DNA of 64,000 bases, taken from Haloparvum alkalitolerans. Its GTDB lineage: Archaea; Halobacteriota; Halobacteria; Halobacteriales; Haloferacaceae. Below are positions 42,522 to 51,263 of the stretch, one piece after another; positions within the stretch are counted from its first letter, which is position 1, and the number at the start of each line of letters is the position of its first letter. The stretch lies in assembly GCF_050122995.1 (NCBI RefSeq), contig NZ_JBNLIA010000011.1, forward strand, positions 124,001 to 188,000. Reading direction: 5' to 3'. The notes under the pieces were generated by a model. That model was not told the origin of the DNA. It did not search any database and saw only the letters and a list, made by a program, of their open reading frames with translations. The position numbers and the translations under genes were made by a program.

Positions 42522-42719
42522 ATGAGCACGGTACTGTCCATCCGCGAGGACGGCGTCGACGTGGTGTACGAGGGCACGGAGTTCGAACTGGAGGTCGACC
42601 TGATCGAGGAGGCCACCGGGAAGAACTATCAGGACGTGACCGACCACGAGATCCTCCAGATCGTCGCCGAGGACCCCGACCTGTCGGGCGAGCCGCGGCG
42701 CGTCGGCGACGTCCTCTAA
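42522..42719 (+). CDS. DUF5800 family protein
   Basis: 65 residues: GVDVVYEGTEFELEVDLIEEATGK, then DVTDHEILQIVAEDP and EPRRVGDVL, matching the haloarchaeal DUF5800 family of unknown function. A TATA-like cttataaatg near 42492 is about 28 nt before ATG 42522. Confidence 0.85.
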   Translation: MSTVLSIREDGVDVVYEGTEFELEVDLIEEATGKNYQDVTDHEILQIVAEDPDLSGEPRRVGDVL

Positions 42720-42806
42720 GCGGCCGGGGCCGACCGCCGCACGCGGGGGCGCGAGGCGGCCGCGACCGACCGAAAGGCGCTTTTTCCGGGCGAGCGAGCG
42801 TCGGGT

Positions 42807-43994
42807 ATGATCACGGTCGCGCTCGCGGGCAAGCCGAACGCGGGTAAGTCGACGTTCTACACCGCCGCGACGATGGCGGACGTCGACGTGGCGAACTACC
42901 CGTTCACCACCATCGACGCGAACCGGGGAGTGACCCACGTCCGCACCGAGTGCCCCTGCCTCGACCGCGAGGAGCGCTGCGGCAACGAGAACTGCCACGA
43001 CGGGAAGCGCTACGTCCCGATCGAACTGCTCGACGTGGCGGGACTGGTGCCGGGCGCCCACGAGGGGAAGGGCCTCGGCAACCAGTTCCTCGACGAGCTG
43101 ACGAACGCCGACGTGATCCTCAACGTCGTCGACGCCTCGGGCGCGACGAACGCGGAGGGCGAACCGGTCGAGCCCGGGAGCCACGACCCCCTCGACGACG
43201 TGGACTTCATCGAGGAGGAGATGGACCTGTGGCTCGCGGGCATCGTCGACCGCAACTGGGAGGGGGTCGAGCGCAAGTCCCGGTCGCCCGACTTCGACGT
43301 CGACGAGGCGCTGACGGACCTGCTGACGGGCTTCGGTGCGACCGAGCACGACGTGACGCGCGTCCTTCGGGAACTGGAGTACCCCGAGGACCCGATCCAG
43401 TGGACCGACGAGCACCGCGAGTCGCTGGCGCGGGCGGTCCGCCGCCGAACCAAGCCCATCGTCGTCGTGGCGAACAAGGCCGACGCGGCGCCCGAGGGGA
43501 CGCTCGACCGCCTGCGCGAGGGGACCGACAAGCCGGTCGTGGCGGCGACCGCGGACGGCGAACTCGCGCTCCGCCGCGCCGCGGAGGCGGGCGTCGCGGA
43601 GTACGACCCCGGCGACGCGGAGTTCGAAATAACCGGCGACGTGAGCGACGCGCAGCGGAGCGGGCTGGAGTCGATCCGCGAGGTGATGGCCGAGGTCGAC
43701 GGCACGGGCGTCCAGACCGCGCTGAACGAGGCGGTGTACGACCTGCTCGACCGGATCACCGTCTACCCCGTCCAGGACGCCGCCAAGTGGACCGACGCGA
43801 AGGGGAACGTCCTCCCGGACGCCTTCCTGCTCCGGTCGGGCGCGACGCCGAAGGACCTCGCGTACGCGGTTCACACGGACATCGGCGAGGGGTACCTCCA
43901 CGCGGTCGACGCGAAGTCGAGCCGCCGGATCGGCGAGTCCCACGAGCTGAGCGAGGGCGACGTGATCAAGATCGTCTCCACGGCGGGGCCGTAG
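42807..43994 (+). CDS. OBG/YchF-related GTPase with TGS domain
   Basis: 395 residues. G1 is AGKPNAGKSTFY near residue 8, switch region YPFTTIDANRGV near 33, G3 LLDVAGLVPGAHEGKGLGNQFLDEL near 73, and G4 VVANKAD near 225. A C-terminal TGS domain (about 315-395) holds ITVYPVQDAAKWTDAKGNVLPDAFLLRSGATPKDLAYAVH. CPCLDREERCGNENC adds four Cys in the G-domain. Members bind GTP or ATP and associate with ribosomes. This matches the archaeal YchF-like group. Confidence 0.92.
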   Translation: MITVALAGKPNAGKSTFYTAATMADVDVANYPFTTIDANRGVTHVRTECPCLDREERCGNENCHDGKRYVPIELLDVAGLVPGAHEGKGLGNQFLDELTNADVILNVVDASGATNAEGEPVEPGSHDPLDDVDFIEEEMDLWLAGIVDRNWEGVERKSRSPDFDVDEALTDLLTGFGATEHDVTRVLRELEYPEDPIQWTDEHRESLARAVRRRTKPIVVVANKADAAPEGTLDRLREGTDKPVVAATADGELALRRAAEAGVAEYDPGDAEFEITGDVSDAQRSGLESIREVMAEVDGTGVQTALNEAVYDLLDRITVYPVQDAAKWTDAKGNVLPDAFLLRSGATPKDLAYAVHTDIGEGYLHAVDAKSSRRIGESHELSEGDVIKIVSTAGP

Positions 43995-44204
43995 CCCCGC
44001 GATCCGGGGTCGGTCCGACATAGCGGCAAGGGGATCTGCTTTCCGGAACGCGCCGATATCGGAGCGAGCCGCCCGTGTCACTGAGTGTCAGTCCTCGCAA
44101 CGCCGGCCCTCGGTTTTCTGCCGGTCGTTCTCGGTTTCCGACTCCAGATCCCTAGGAGAAAAATAACCACAAGACATCATAGAGCGGACTGAATATTCTG
44201 CGTA

Positions 44205-44216
44205 AGCATACGTTAA
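44205..44216 (+). promoter_or_regulatory. TATA-like element of the ABC importer operon
   Basis: catacgttaagg lies about 32 nt before ATG 44243, within an AT-rich 110-bp stretch (44105-44218) that also contains ctgaatattc. Confidence 0.45.
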
Positions 44217-44242
44217 GGGAGGCCGCCGGCGTGTCGGTGAAC

Positions 44243-45229
44243 ATGGAACGACGACGATTCCTCGGCGCGGCCGGCGCGGTCGGGGCGACGGCGCTCGGCG
44301 CGGGATGTATCGGCAACCTCGGCGGCTCCGGCGGGTCGCGGACCGTGACGGTCGACTGGGCCTACTACAACCCCGTGAGCCTCGTCATCCGCGAGCACGA
44401 CTGGATGCAGGAGGCGTTCGCGGAGACGGACGCGGACGTCGAGTGGGTGCTCAGCCTCGGCAGCAACGAGGCGAACGAGTACTCCCAGAGCGGCGAGGCG
44501 GAGTTCGCCTCCACGGCGGGGATCGCGGCGCTGATGGCGCGCTCGAACGGCGTGCCGATCCGGACGCCGTACATCTACTCGAAGCCGGAGTGGACCGCGC
44601 TGGTCGCGCCGAGCGATTCGGGCATCTCCGAGGTCGCGGACCTCGAGGGGAAGTCGGTCGCGGCGACCCGCGGCACGGACCCGCACTTCTTCTTGCTGCA
44701 GGCGCTCGATCAGGCCGGACTGAGCGAGTCCGACGTGGAGGTCGTCCACCTCCAGCACCCGGAGGGACAGACCGCGCTCGTCGAGGGCGAGGTCGACGCG
44801 TGGGCCGGGCTCGACCCCCACATGGCCGAGCTGGAGCTGGAGAACGACGTGGACCTGTTCTTCCGCGAGCCGAACTTCAACACGTACGGCTTCCTCAACG
44901 TGCTGGAGGGCTTCGCGGAGGAGCACCCGGAGGACGTGCGGCGCGTGCTGGAGACGTACGAGCGCGGCCGCCAGTGGGCGCTCGACAACCCGGGAGAGAC
45001 GGCCGGCATCCTCGCGGCCGAATCGGAGATGTCCGAGCCGGTCGCCGAGCGCGTGTTCACCCAGCGGACCGACCTCTCGACGCCGCTCCCGGGCGACCAG
45101 CACCGCGAGTTGCTCTCGGACCTCGCCCCCATCCTCCACGAGGAGGAGATGGTCAGCGAGGACGCAGACCTCCAGGCGGCGGTCGACGAACTGATCGACT
45201 CCGAGACGGCACGGCCGGTGATCGAGTGA
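44243..45229 (+). CDS. ABC transporter substrate-binding lipoprotein (SsuA/NMT1-like)
   Basis: 328 residues. MERRRFLGAAGAVGATALGAGC is a Tat-type signal with an archaeal lipobox Cys at residue 22. The mature protein has the NMT1/SsuA fold: TVDWAYYNPVSLVIREHDWM, LSLGSNEANEYSQSGEAEFASTAGIAALMA, DLEGKSVAATRGTDPHFFLLQAL, and LVEGEVDAWAGLDPHMAELE. Members bind aliphatic sulfonates, taurine, nitrate or thiamine precursors; I cannot choose among these. ATG 44243 is used rather than the upstream GTG because it gives the twin-arginine signal directly. The stop overlaps the permease start (TGATG). Confidence 0.9.
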   Translation: MERRRFLGAAGAVGATALGAGCIGNLGGSGGSRTVTVDWAYYNPVSLVIREHDWMQEAFAETDADVEWVLSLGSNEANEYSQSGEAEFASTAGIAALMARSNGVPIRTPYIYSKPEWTALVAPSDSGISEVADLEGKSVAATRGTDPHFFLLQALDQAGLSESDVEVVHLQHPEGQTALVEGEVDAWAGLDPHMAELELENDVDLFFREPNFNTYGFLNVLEGFAEEHPEDVRRVLETYERGRQWALDNPGETAGILAAESEMSEPVAERVFTQRTDLSTPLPGDQHRELLSDLAPILHEEEMVSEDADLQAAVDELIDSETARPVIE

Positions 45230-46023
45230 TGGCGACCGTCTCCGAGGCGGGCGGGTTCGGCGACGACCGCCTCCCGAGCCTCGACCGCCTGCGCTGGGCG
45301 CTCGGGCTCGTGGTGCCCGCGCTGCTGGTCGTCGTCTGGCACGTCCTCGTCGCGACCGGCGTCTTCGCGTCCCACCAGCTTCCGGCGCCGCTCACCGTGG
45401 TTGAGACGCTCTACGGAATGGCGGTCGCCGGCGAACTCGCCGGGCACATCTCCGTCACCGTCCAGCGCGTCTTCTTCGGCGTCCTCTTCGGCGCCGCGGT
45501 CGGCGTCGCGTTCGGGACCCTGACGGGCGTCTCCGACCTCGGGAGCGACCTGCTCGACCCCCTGTTCCAGAGCGGGAAGAACATCCCCTCGCTGGCGTGG
45601 GTCCCCCTATTCCTGCTGTGGTTCGGCATCGGCGAGGTGGCGAAGGTGACGCTGATCGCCGTGGGCGCGTTCTTCCCGGTCTACCTCAACCTCTCGACGG
45701 GGATCCGCGACGTGGACGAGGACTTACTGGAGGTCGTCGAGGTGTACGACCTCGGTCGGATCGAGTCCCTGCGTCGCGTCGTTCTGCCCGCCGTGCTGCC
45801 GAACCTGCTGGTCGGGCTCCGCGGCGGCGTCGGGCTGGCGTGGATGTTCGTCGTCGCGGCCGAGCTGATCGCCGCCAGCCAGGGGCTCGGCTTCCTGATG
45901 AGCGACGGGCGCGTGATGAGCCGCCCGGACATCATCGTCGGCTCCATCCTGCTTTTCGCCTTCTTCGGCAACCTCTCAGACCTGCTCGTGAAGGGGGTGC
46001 ACGACCGTGTCGTCGACTGGTGA
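45229..46023 (+). CDS. ABC transporter permease (SsuC/TauC-like)
   Basis: 264 residues with about six membrane helices. The cytoplasmic EAA loop is VVEVYDLGRIESLRRVVLPAVLPNLLVGL near residue 180. PSLAWVPLFLLWFGIGEVAK is typical of the nitrate/sulfonate/taurine permease family. Its 3' end overlaps the ATPase gene by 17 bp. Confidence 0.92.
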   Translation: MATVSEAGGFGDDRLPSLDRLRWALGLVVPALLVVVWHVLVATGVFASHQLPAPLTVVETLYGMAVAGELAGHISVTVQRVFFGVLFGAAVGVAFGTLTGVSDLGSDLLDPLFQSGKNIPSLAWVPLFLLWFGIGEVAKVTLIAVGAFFPVYLNLSTGIRDVDEDLLEVVEVYDLGRIESLRRVVLPAVLPNLLVGLRGGVGLAWMFVVAAELIAASQGLGFLMSDGRVMSRPDIIVGSILLFAFFGNLSDLLVKGVHDRVVDW

Positions 46024-46798
46024 CGCCGGCGAGGTCGACGGAGCGACGACCGCGGGGGAGGGCCCCATCCTCGGCGTCTCCGGGCTCGGAAAGGCGTATG
46101 GCGACACGGTGGCGCTCCGCGACGTGGACCTGTCGGTCGCGGACGGGGAGTTCGTCTCCGTCGTCGGGCCCTCGGGCTGTGGCAAGAGCACCCTGCTGCG
46201 CGTGCTCTCCGGCCTCGAGGAGACGTTCGACGGACGCGCGACCGTCGCGGGCGCGGACGTCCGCGAGGAGGGCAGCGACCGCGTCGGCATGGTCTTTCAG
46301 GAGCCGCGGCTGCTCCCGTGGGCGACCGTCCGGGAGAACGTCTCGGTCGGACTCCCGGCTGAGGTCGATCCGGACACGGAGGGGGCGCGCGAGCGCGTCG
46401 ACGGGCTGCTGGATCAGGTCGACCTCGGTGACTTCGCGGATGCCCGCCCCGGCGAGCTCTCCGGCGGGATGGCTCAGCGCGTCTCGCTCGCGCGCGGGCT
46501 CGCCTACGAGCCGGCCGTCCTGCTGCTGGACGAGCCGTTCTCGGCGCTCGACGCGCTGACGAAGCGCGAACAGCAGGACCACCTGCTCGACGTCTGGGAC
46601 GACCGCGACGCGACGGTCGTGCTCGTCACCCACGACGTGGCGGAGGCCGCCTACCTCTCGGACCGCGTGGTCGTGCTCGGCGGCCAGCCCGGCACCGTCG
46701 AGCGGGTCGTCGACGTGGACGCGGAGCGCCCGCGCGACCGCACCGACGAGGCCCTGCTCGACGCCCGCGAGACCATCACCGACGCGCTCGGGGTCTGA
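46007..46798 (+). CDS. ABC transporter ATP-binding protein (SsuB/TauB-like)
   Basis: 263 residues from GTG 46007. Walker A GPSGCGKST near residue 54, Q-loop VFQEPRLLPWATV near 96, signature LSGGMAQRVSLARGL near 149, Walker B LLLDEPFSALDAL near 170, and H-loop VLVTHDVAEA. The subunit completes the importer of 44243-46798. Confidence 0.93.
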   Translation: MSSTGDAGEVDGATTAGEGPILGVSGLGKAYGDTVALRDVDLSVADGEFVSVVGPSGCGKSTLLRVLSGLEETFDGRATVAGADVREEGSDRVGMVFQEPRLLPWATVRENVSVGLPAEVDPDTEGARERVDGLLDQVDLGDFADARPGELSGGMAQRVSLARGLAYEPAVLLLDEPFSALDALTKREQQDHLLDVWDDRDATVVLVTHDVAEAAYLSDRVVVLGGQPGTVERVVDVDAERPRDRTDEALLDARETITDALGV

Positions 46799-46895
46799 GA
46801 CGGCAGCTCGCCGCGCCGCGGTCGAAACCTCTTTTCAGTCCGGCGGGCGCGAAGCCGTTGCGTACCTTTATTGAGAAACCTCGGTTGAATGAGGT

Positions 46896-48419
46896 ATGAG
46901 CGACCCCACTCCCGACGAGCCGTCACCGGCGCGGCGGGTGCTCGGTCGATACGGCGGCGGGGTCGTCGCGGGACTCGGGTTCGTCATCACGCGCTTCTTC
47001 GTGAGCGAAGCGGTGATCGTCGCCGGCGGTCCCCTGACGGTCGCCGCGACCCTCGTGCCGCTCGTGGTGGGGTTGGCGCTCACGGTCGCGGGCGTCGCGC
47101 TGGCGGTGGGCGCGTTCACGCCCGCGTACGTCGCGGACGTGACCGCGGGCTGTCTGCTCGGCACGGCCGCGATGATCGTCGCGCTCGGCGTGACGTTGGC
47201 GGCTACGGGCGTCGGCATGGTCTCCGAGACCTTCGAGGTCCAACTCCTCGTCGCGAACGTCCTGCTGGCCGGCGCCGTCGGCGGGATCGTCAACGGACAC
47301 CGCAAGGCGTCGCTCCGGGATCGACGCGAGGAGATCATGCGCGGCGCCAACCGCGCCCGGTTCATCAACCGCCTCCTCCGTCACGAGGTGCTGAACGCGG
47401 CGACTATCGTTGACGGGCACGCCGAGTTGCTCCGGGAGGCCGCGGCCGACCGCGACCGCTCGGTCGACGCCATCCGCCGCGGCGCGGCCCGGATCGAAGA
47501 GACCGTCTCCGGGATCGGGTCGATCGCTCGCTCGACCGAGGGCGGCGAGCGTCTCCGGCTCTCGGCGCTTGCCACGACGGTCGGGGACCGCGAGGGGGCT
47601 GACGTGCGCGTCGCGCTTCCGGCCGACGCCGACGACGCGCTGATCGACGCGGACGAACGGCTCGCCGCGGCGATCGACCGGCTGATCGACCACGCGGTCG
47701 AGGTCCGAAACGCCGACCGCGTGGACGTCGAGGCGGCCGTCGAGCGTCACGCGGTCGCGATCACCGTCGCGGACGACGGGCGGCCCCTCTCCGAGCGCCA
47801 GCGGGACGTGCTCGAACGCGGCTCGTTCCCGGAGTACGACGACCCGTCGAGCGGCTTCGACCTGCAGGCGGTGACGCTGCTCGTCAGCGGCTACAACGGC
47901 TCCGTCGCGGTTACGAACGGCGACCTGACCCGCGTCACGCTCCGGCTTCCGCGCGCGGACACGGACGCCGCGGAGGCGACGGTCGGCGTCGCCTACCCGA
48001 ACCTCCGCCGCGCGGTGGCCGCGGGACTCGGTGCCGGCGTCGTGATGGGTGGCGTCTACTGGCTCGCCAGCGGCGTGCTGCCGGTCATCGGAGCGCTGTA
48101 CAGCGTCGAGAGCGCGGCGGTCGGCTGGATCACGCACCTGTTCCACAGCGTCGTGTTCGCGCTGACGTTCGTCGCCGGGGCCTCGACGTGGCGGCTCCGC
48201 GACCGCGTCGGCGGACCGTTGCGGGCCGGCGCCGCCGGCGTGACGTGGGGGATCCTGCTCTGGCTCGTCGCGGCCGGCGTGGTGATGCCGCTGTGGCTCC
48301 GCGCCGTGGGGATACCGTCGCCGCTGCCGAACCTCCCCGCTGTCGGGCTCGTCGCGCACGTGCTGTGGGGGGCCGCGGTCGCGGCGGGGTACACGACGCT
48401 GGGCGGCCGCTTCGAGTGA
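46896..48419 (+). CDS. Membrane histidine kinase-like protein with C-terminal membrane domain
   Basis: 507 residues. Four or so N-terminal membrane helices (about 22-135) precede a HisKA-like helix, FINRLLRHEVLNAATIVDGHAE, with His163. The ATPase region is weak: the N-box asparagine is replaced (DRLIDHAVEV, Asp265), the G1 box is VADDGRPLSE, and the G2 region is SSGFDLQAV. After residue 371 there are about four more membrane helices (VVMGGVYWLASGVLP to VLWGAAVAAGYTTL), an unusual C-terminal extension. Phosphotransfer may be lost or altered. It follows the ABC importer by 97 bp with its own TATA-like acctttattga near 46864. Confidence 0.82.
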   Translation: MSDPTPDEPSPARRVLGRYGGGVVAGLGFVITRFFVSEAVIVAGGPLTVAATLVPLVVGLALTVAGVALAVGAFTPAYVADVTAGCLLGTAAMIVALGVTLAATGVGMVSETFEVQLLVANVLLAGAVGGIVNGHRKASLRDRREEIMRGANRARFINRLLRHEVLNAATIVDGHAELLREAAADRDRSVDAIRRGAARIEETVSGIGSIARSTEGGERLRLSALATTVGDREGADVRVALPADADDALIDADERLAAAIDRLIDHAVEVRNADRVDVEAAVERHAVAITVADDGRPLSERQRDVLERGSFPEYDDPSSGFDLQAVTLLVSGYNGSVAVTNGDLTRVTLRLPRADTDAAEATVGVAYPNLRRAVAAGLGAGVVMGGVYWLASGVLPVIGALYSVESAAVGWITHLFHSVVFALTFVAGASTWRLRDRVGGPLRAGAAGVTWGILLWLVAAGVVMPLWLRAVGIPSPLPNLPAVGLVAHVLWGAAVAAGYTTLGGRFE

Positions 48420-48438
48420 ACGCCGCCGCCGGGACCGA

Positions 48439-49419
48439 CTACCCCTCCCACTCCTCGTAGGAGCGATACACGCCCTTCGAGAGGTAGCGCTCGGAGGAGT
48501 CCGGGAAGACGGTGACGACGGAGTCGTGCGGGAGGTCGAGTTCGCCGTCGGCCGCGCGTTCGGCGATCTCCAGCGCCGCCAGCGAGTTCGCGGCCGAGGA
48601 GGAGGCGACGAGGTGGCCCTCCTCGGCGGCGAGGCGGCCCATCTCCTCGTGGGTGTCGCGGTCGGGGATCGGGAGGATCTCGTCGACTTTCTCGGGGTCG
48701 AACAGGACGTTGGTGGAGATGTCGTGGGTGCCGATCCCCTCGGTCTTGTACTCCTCGTGCTCGACGTCCTCGTCGAAGAACTCGCGGTAGGCGGAGCCCT
48801 CCGGTTCGACGGCACCGACGAAGGTGTCCGGTTCGCGCTCGCGGAAGTAGTCCGCCATCCCCATCAGCGTGCCCCCGGTGCCGCAGCCGGCGACGACCGC
48901 GCCGACCTCGCCGTCGAGCGCGTCGTCGATCTCGGGCGCGGTCGTCTCGTAGTGCGCCTCCGCGTTGAGGGGGTTCGAGAACTGCTGCGGAACCGCCGCG
49001 TTGTCCAGCTCGCTCGCCAGTTCGTGGGCGCGCTCGATGGCGTAGCCCATCCCCTCGTCGGTGGGCGTGTTGATCACCTCGGCGCCGAGCGCGCGCATGA
49101 GCTGCTGTTTCTCGACCGAGAACCGCTCCGGGACGACGAAGACGGCCTCGAGGTCCAGCCGGCCGGCCGCGACCGCGATGCCGATGCCGGTGTTGCCCGC
49201 GGTCGGCTCGATGATCGTGCCCCCGGGCTCGACGTCGCCCCGTTCCAGCATGCGCTCGAGCATGTGCTTCCCGATGCGGTCCTTGATGCTCGCGCCCGGG
49301 TTGAACGACTCCAGCTTGGCGTACACCGGCACCGCGTCGGGCGAGGCCTGCACGCGGACGAGCGGCGTCTCCCCGACCGTCTCCAGCACGGAGGGAAGCG
49401 GCTCCCGATGGGTGGTCAT
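48439..49419 (-). CDS. PLP-dependent cysteine synthase family protein
   Basis: 326 residues of PLP fold type II. The PLP lysine is in NPGASIKDRIGKHM near residue 44, the carboxylate-binding loop is TAGNTGIG near 73, and the phosphate loop is AGCGTGGTLMGM near 178. SSSAANSLAALEIAER and VVTVFPDSSERYLSKGVY close the protein. It probably makes cysteine from O-acetylserine or a related donor; cystathionine beta-synthase activity cannot be excluded. ATG 49419 gives the family N-terminus, but ATG 49458 lies about 22 nt after a TATA-like gagataacc and may be the true leaderless start. Confidence 0.9.
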   Translation of the reverse strand: MTTHREPLPSVLETVGETPLVRVQASPDAVPVYAKLESFNPGASIKDRIGKHMLERMLERGDVEPGGTIIEPTAGNTGIGIAVAAGRLDLEAVFVVPERFSVEKQQLMRALGAEVINTPTDEGMGYAIERAHELASELDNAAVPQQFSNPLNAEAHYETTAPEIDDALDGEVGAVVAGCGTGGTLMGMADYFREREPDTFVGAVEPEGSAYREFFDEDVEHEEYKTEGIGTHDISTNVLFDPEKVDEILPIPDRDTHEEMGRLAAEEGHLVASSSAANSLAALEIAERAADGELDLPHDSVVTVFPDSSERYLSKGVYRSYEEWEG

Positions 49420-49513
49420 AAGGTGGCAAAAGTTGTCCCGGCTTGTGTAGGTTTCCATCCCCCCGCAGCGGGTGGGTTATCTCGGACGGTGGCCGCCGCG
49501 GGGGAGGAGGCCG

Positions 49514-49840
49514 CTACCACTCCGCGTACAGCGAGTAGAGGATTACGCCGAAGCCGGCCGTCGAGAGCGCGGACTCGATGATCAGGACCGCGTCCGTGTC
49601 GAAGCCGAACGCCTGCTGGGCCGCGCCCGCGAGCAGGGCGCCGAGCGTCACCAGCCCGAACCCCACGGCCAGCGCGCCGATGGGCCGCGCACCGGTCCGC
49701 CGGTACGCGCTCGCCGCGAAGTAGGTGATCAGCCCGCCGAGCACCAGCGTCGCCGTCTTCAGCGCGACCACGAGGGAGGGAGCGAGCGCGCCCTGTAGCG
49801 GGAGGAATGCCGCCGCTGAGGCCGCGAGCAGCGCGCTCAC
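49514..49840 (-). CDS. Small membrane protein coupled to a winged-helix regulator
   Basis: 108 residues with three membrane segments (about 17-40, 57-78 and 86-104). GTG 49840 overlaps the stop codon of the regulator gene (GTGA), so the two are surely co-transcribed. Winged-helix plus small membrane protein pairs are common in haloarchaea, with the membrane part possibly sensing a signal. Confidence 0.75.
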   Translation of the reverse strand: MSALLAASAAAFLPLQGALAPSLVVALKTATLVLGGLITYFAASAYRRTGARPIGALAVGFGLVTLGALLAGAAQQAFGFDTDAVLIIESALSTAGFGVILYSLYAEW

Positions 49841-50211
49841 GTCTCCCTCCGCAGCTCCGACCACATGCCGAGCAGCTGTCGTTCGGGCTCCGCGAGGTCC
49901 CGCTCGACGCTCACCGCGAACTCCCGTCGCTCGTCAAGCCCGACCACGAGGCGGTCGAAGGCGGTGACGTATCTGGACCGGTGGTGGCCGCCGGGATGAA
50001 GCTCCGTCTGCTCGGCGACGAGGTCGGCCTCGGTCAGCCGGTCGAGCTTCTTGTACGTCGTCGACAGCGGGACGGACGCGGCGTCCGCGACCTCGCTGGC
50101 GGTCATCGGCTCGTCGAGCGATCCGACGATGTCGCGGCAGGCGGGATCGTCCAGCGCCGCGAACACCGCCTCGGAGGGCGGGTCGTCGGACCGCGATGCG
50201 GGCTGCTTCAT
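49837..50211 (-). CDS. Winged-helix transcriptional regulator (ArsR-like)
   Basis: 124 residues. EAVFAALDDPACRDIVGSLDEPMTASEVADAASVPLSTTYKKLDRLTEADLV is a winged helix with its recognition helix in PLSTTYKKLDRL; the wing is EQTELHPGGHHRSRYVT. A TATA-like ctttgatta (50238-50247, minus sense) lies 28 nt before ATG 50211. It is divergent from the DoxX gene with a 161-bp gap, so DoxX control is a reasonable guess. Confidence 0.85.
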   Translation of the reverse strand: MKQPASRSDDPPSEAVFAALDDPACRDIVGSLDEPMTASEVADAASVPLSTTYKKLDRLTEADLVAEQTELHPGGHHRSRYVTAFDRLVVGLDERREFAVSVERDLAEPERQLLGMWSELRRET

Positions 50212-50372
50212 GGCGACGGCTGCGCCCGGCATCGTAATCAAAGGGTCGGCGTCGGCAGCGCACGCGGTCCGCGAACGCGGGTCGTACACGCCGCGTCGCA
50301 CGTTCTCCGATCCGGAGAACCGCTGTCGGTATATATGCTGCAGTCGCGCGTCCGTTCAACCGGAGAAACACA

Positions 50373-50945
50373 ATGGCAACCAAGACACCCCTCACCGGCG
50401 TCAACACCTTCGAGAGCACCCTCGGCGGGCTCACCGTCCGCGGCCGCGCCCACTCGCTGTCGGCGTGGTTCGTGCTCGCGCTCCGGCTCATGATGGGCTT
50501 CGCGTTCCTCAACGCGGGCCTGAGCAAGCTACTCGGCCCCGAGCCCTTCAGCGCATACGGCTACCTCGCGTTCGCGGTGCCCGAGAACGGCGGCCCCGCG
50601 GTCGGCGCGTTCCTCTGGATGGCCAACAGCGCGGCGTTCATGGCGTTCGTCGACGTGGCCGTGCCGTTCGGCCAGATCGCCATCGGGCTGGGCCTCATCG
50701 TCGGCGCGTTCGTCCGCCTCGCGGCGTTCTTCGGCGCGAGCATGATGGGCATGTTCTACCTCGCGAACTGGGACGTCGCCCACGGACTGATTAACGGCGA
50801 CTTCGCGTACCTGCTCGTCTTCCTCGCGGTCGCGGCCTTCGGCGCGGGCCGCATCCTCGGGCTGGACCGGTATATCGAGAACTACGAGGTCGACGGCGAA
50901 CCGCTCGTGGAGAAGTACCCCCTGCTCGACTACGTCCTCGGGTAA
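50373..50945 (+). CDS. DoxX family membrane protein
   Basis: 190 residues with about four membrane helices. The DoxX pattern is LRLMMGFAFLNAGLSKLLGPEPF near residue 38 and FGQIAIGLGLIVGAFVRLAAFFGASMMGMFYLANWD near 100. DoxX-like proteins are quinone-linked membrane proteins in many prokaryotes; the specific role here is unknown. A TATA-like tatatatg stands about 41 nt upstream. Confidence 0.88.
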   Translation: MATKTPLTGVNTFESTLGGLTVRGRAHSLSAWFVLALRLMMGFAFLNAGLSKLLGPEPFSAYGYLAFAVPENGGPAVGAFLWMANSAAFMAFVDVAVPFGQIAIGLGLIVGAFVRLAAFFGASMMGMFYLANWDVAHGLINGDFAYLLVFLAVAAFGAGRILGLDRYIENYEVDGEPLVEKYPLLDYVLG

Positions 50946-51039
50946 ACTACCCCACCCTACTCCCTCGGCGCTACGCTTCGGTCGCTCCTTGAGGCCGGAG
51001 GCTCCACCTCGAAAACGCTGAACGCGGCCGAGACGCGCC

Positions 51040-51174
51040 CTATTTGTCTCCGTCCAACGCTTCGTCGCCCGACTCGCCGCCGTCGACTCGACCCAGCAGA
51101 CGGGGCAGGAACTGCGAACCCTTCCCGCTCTTTTGCCCGTGTTCTTTCGCCCTCTCGCGTGCCTCTCTGCTCAC
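51040..51174 (-). CDS. Probable 44-residue basic protein
   Basis: Starting at GTG 51174, the reading VSREARERAKEHGQKSGKGS continues into a leucine-rich segment (FLPRLLG) and an acidic tail ending EALDGDK. A TATA-like gttttca (51198-51204) is 27 nt upstream, as expected for a leaderless gene. The frame stays open further upstream without a start codon up to a stop near 51275. It has no family I recognise and overlaps no other good gene. It could also be the 3' fragment of a lost gene. Confidence 0.42.
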   Translation of the reverse strand: MSREARERAKEHGQKSGKGSQFLPRLLGRVDGGESGDEALDGDK

Positions 51175-51263
51175 GGAAGCGTATTCCCGTCCGACCGTGA
51201 AAACGCGAGCGGCCGAGGCGGAGCCGCTTCGAGACGGGTCGACGAACGAGAACGTGGAGGCGA

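Noticed and set aside
41181..44081. A 966-residue open frame on the minus strand
   Set aside because: It lies antisense to three well-supported genes (UbiA-cyclase, DUF5800, GTPase) and is a by-product of high G+C; its composition is not like the acidic proteins of this organism.
50946..51000. tRNA or other small stable RNA
   Set aside because: The spacer does not fold into a cloverleaf and lacks the T-loop consensus; no tRNA was found anywhere in the window.
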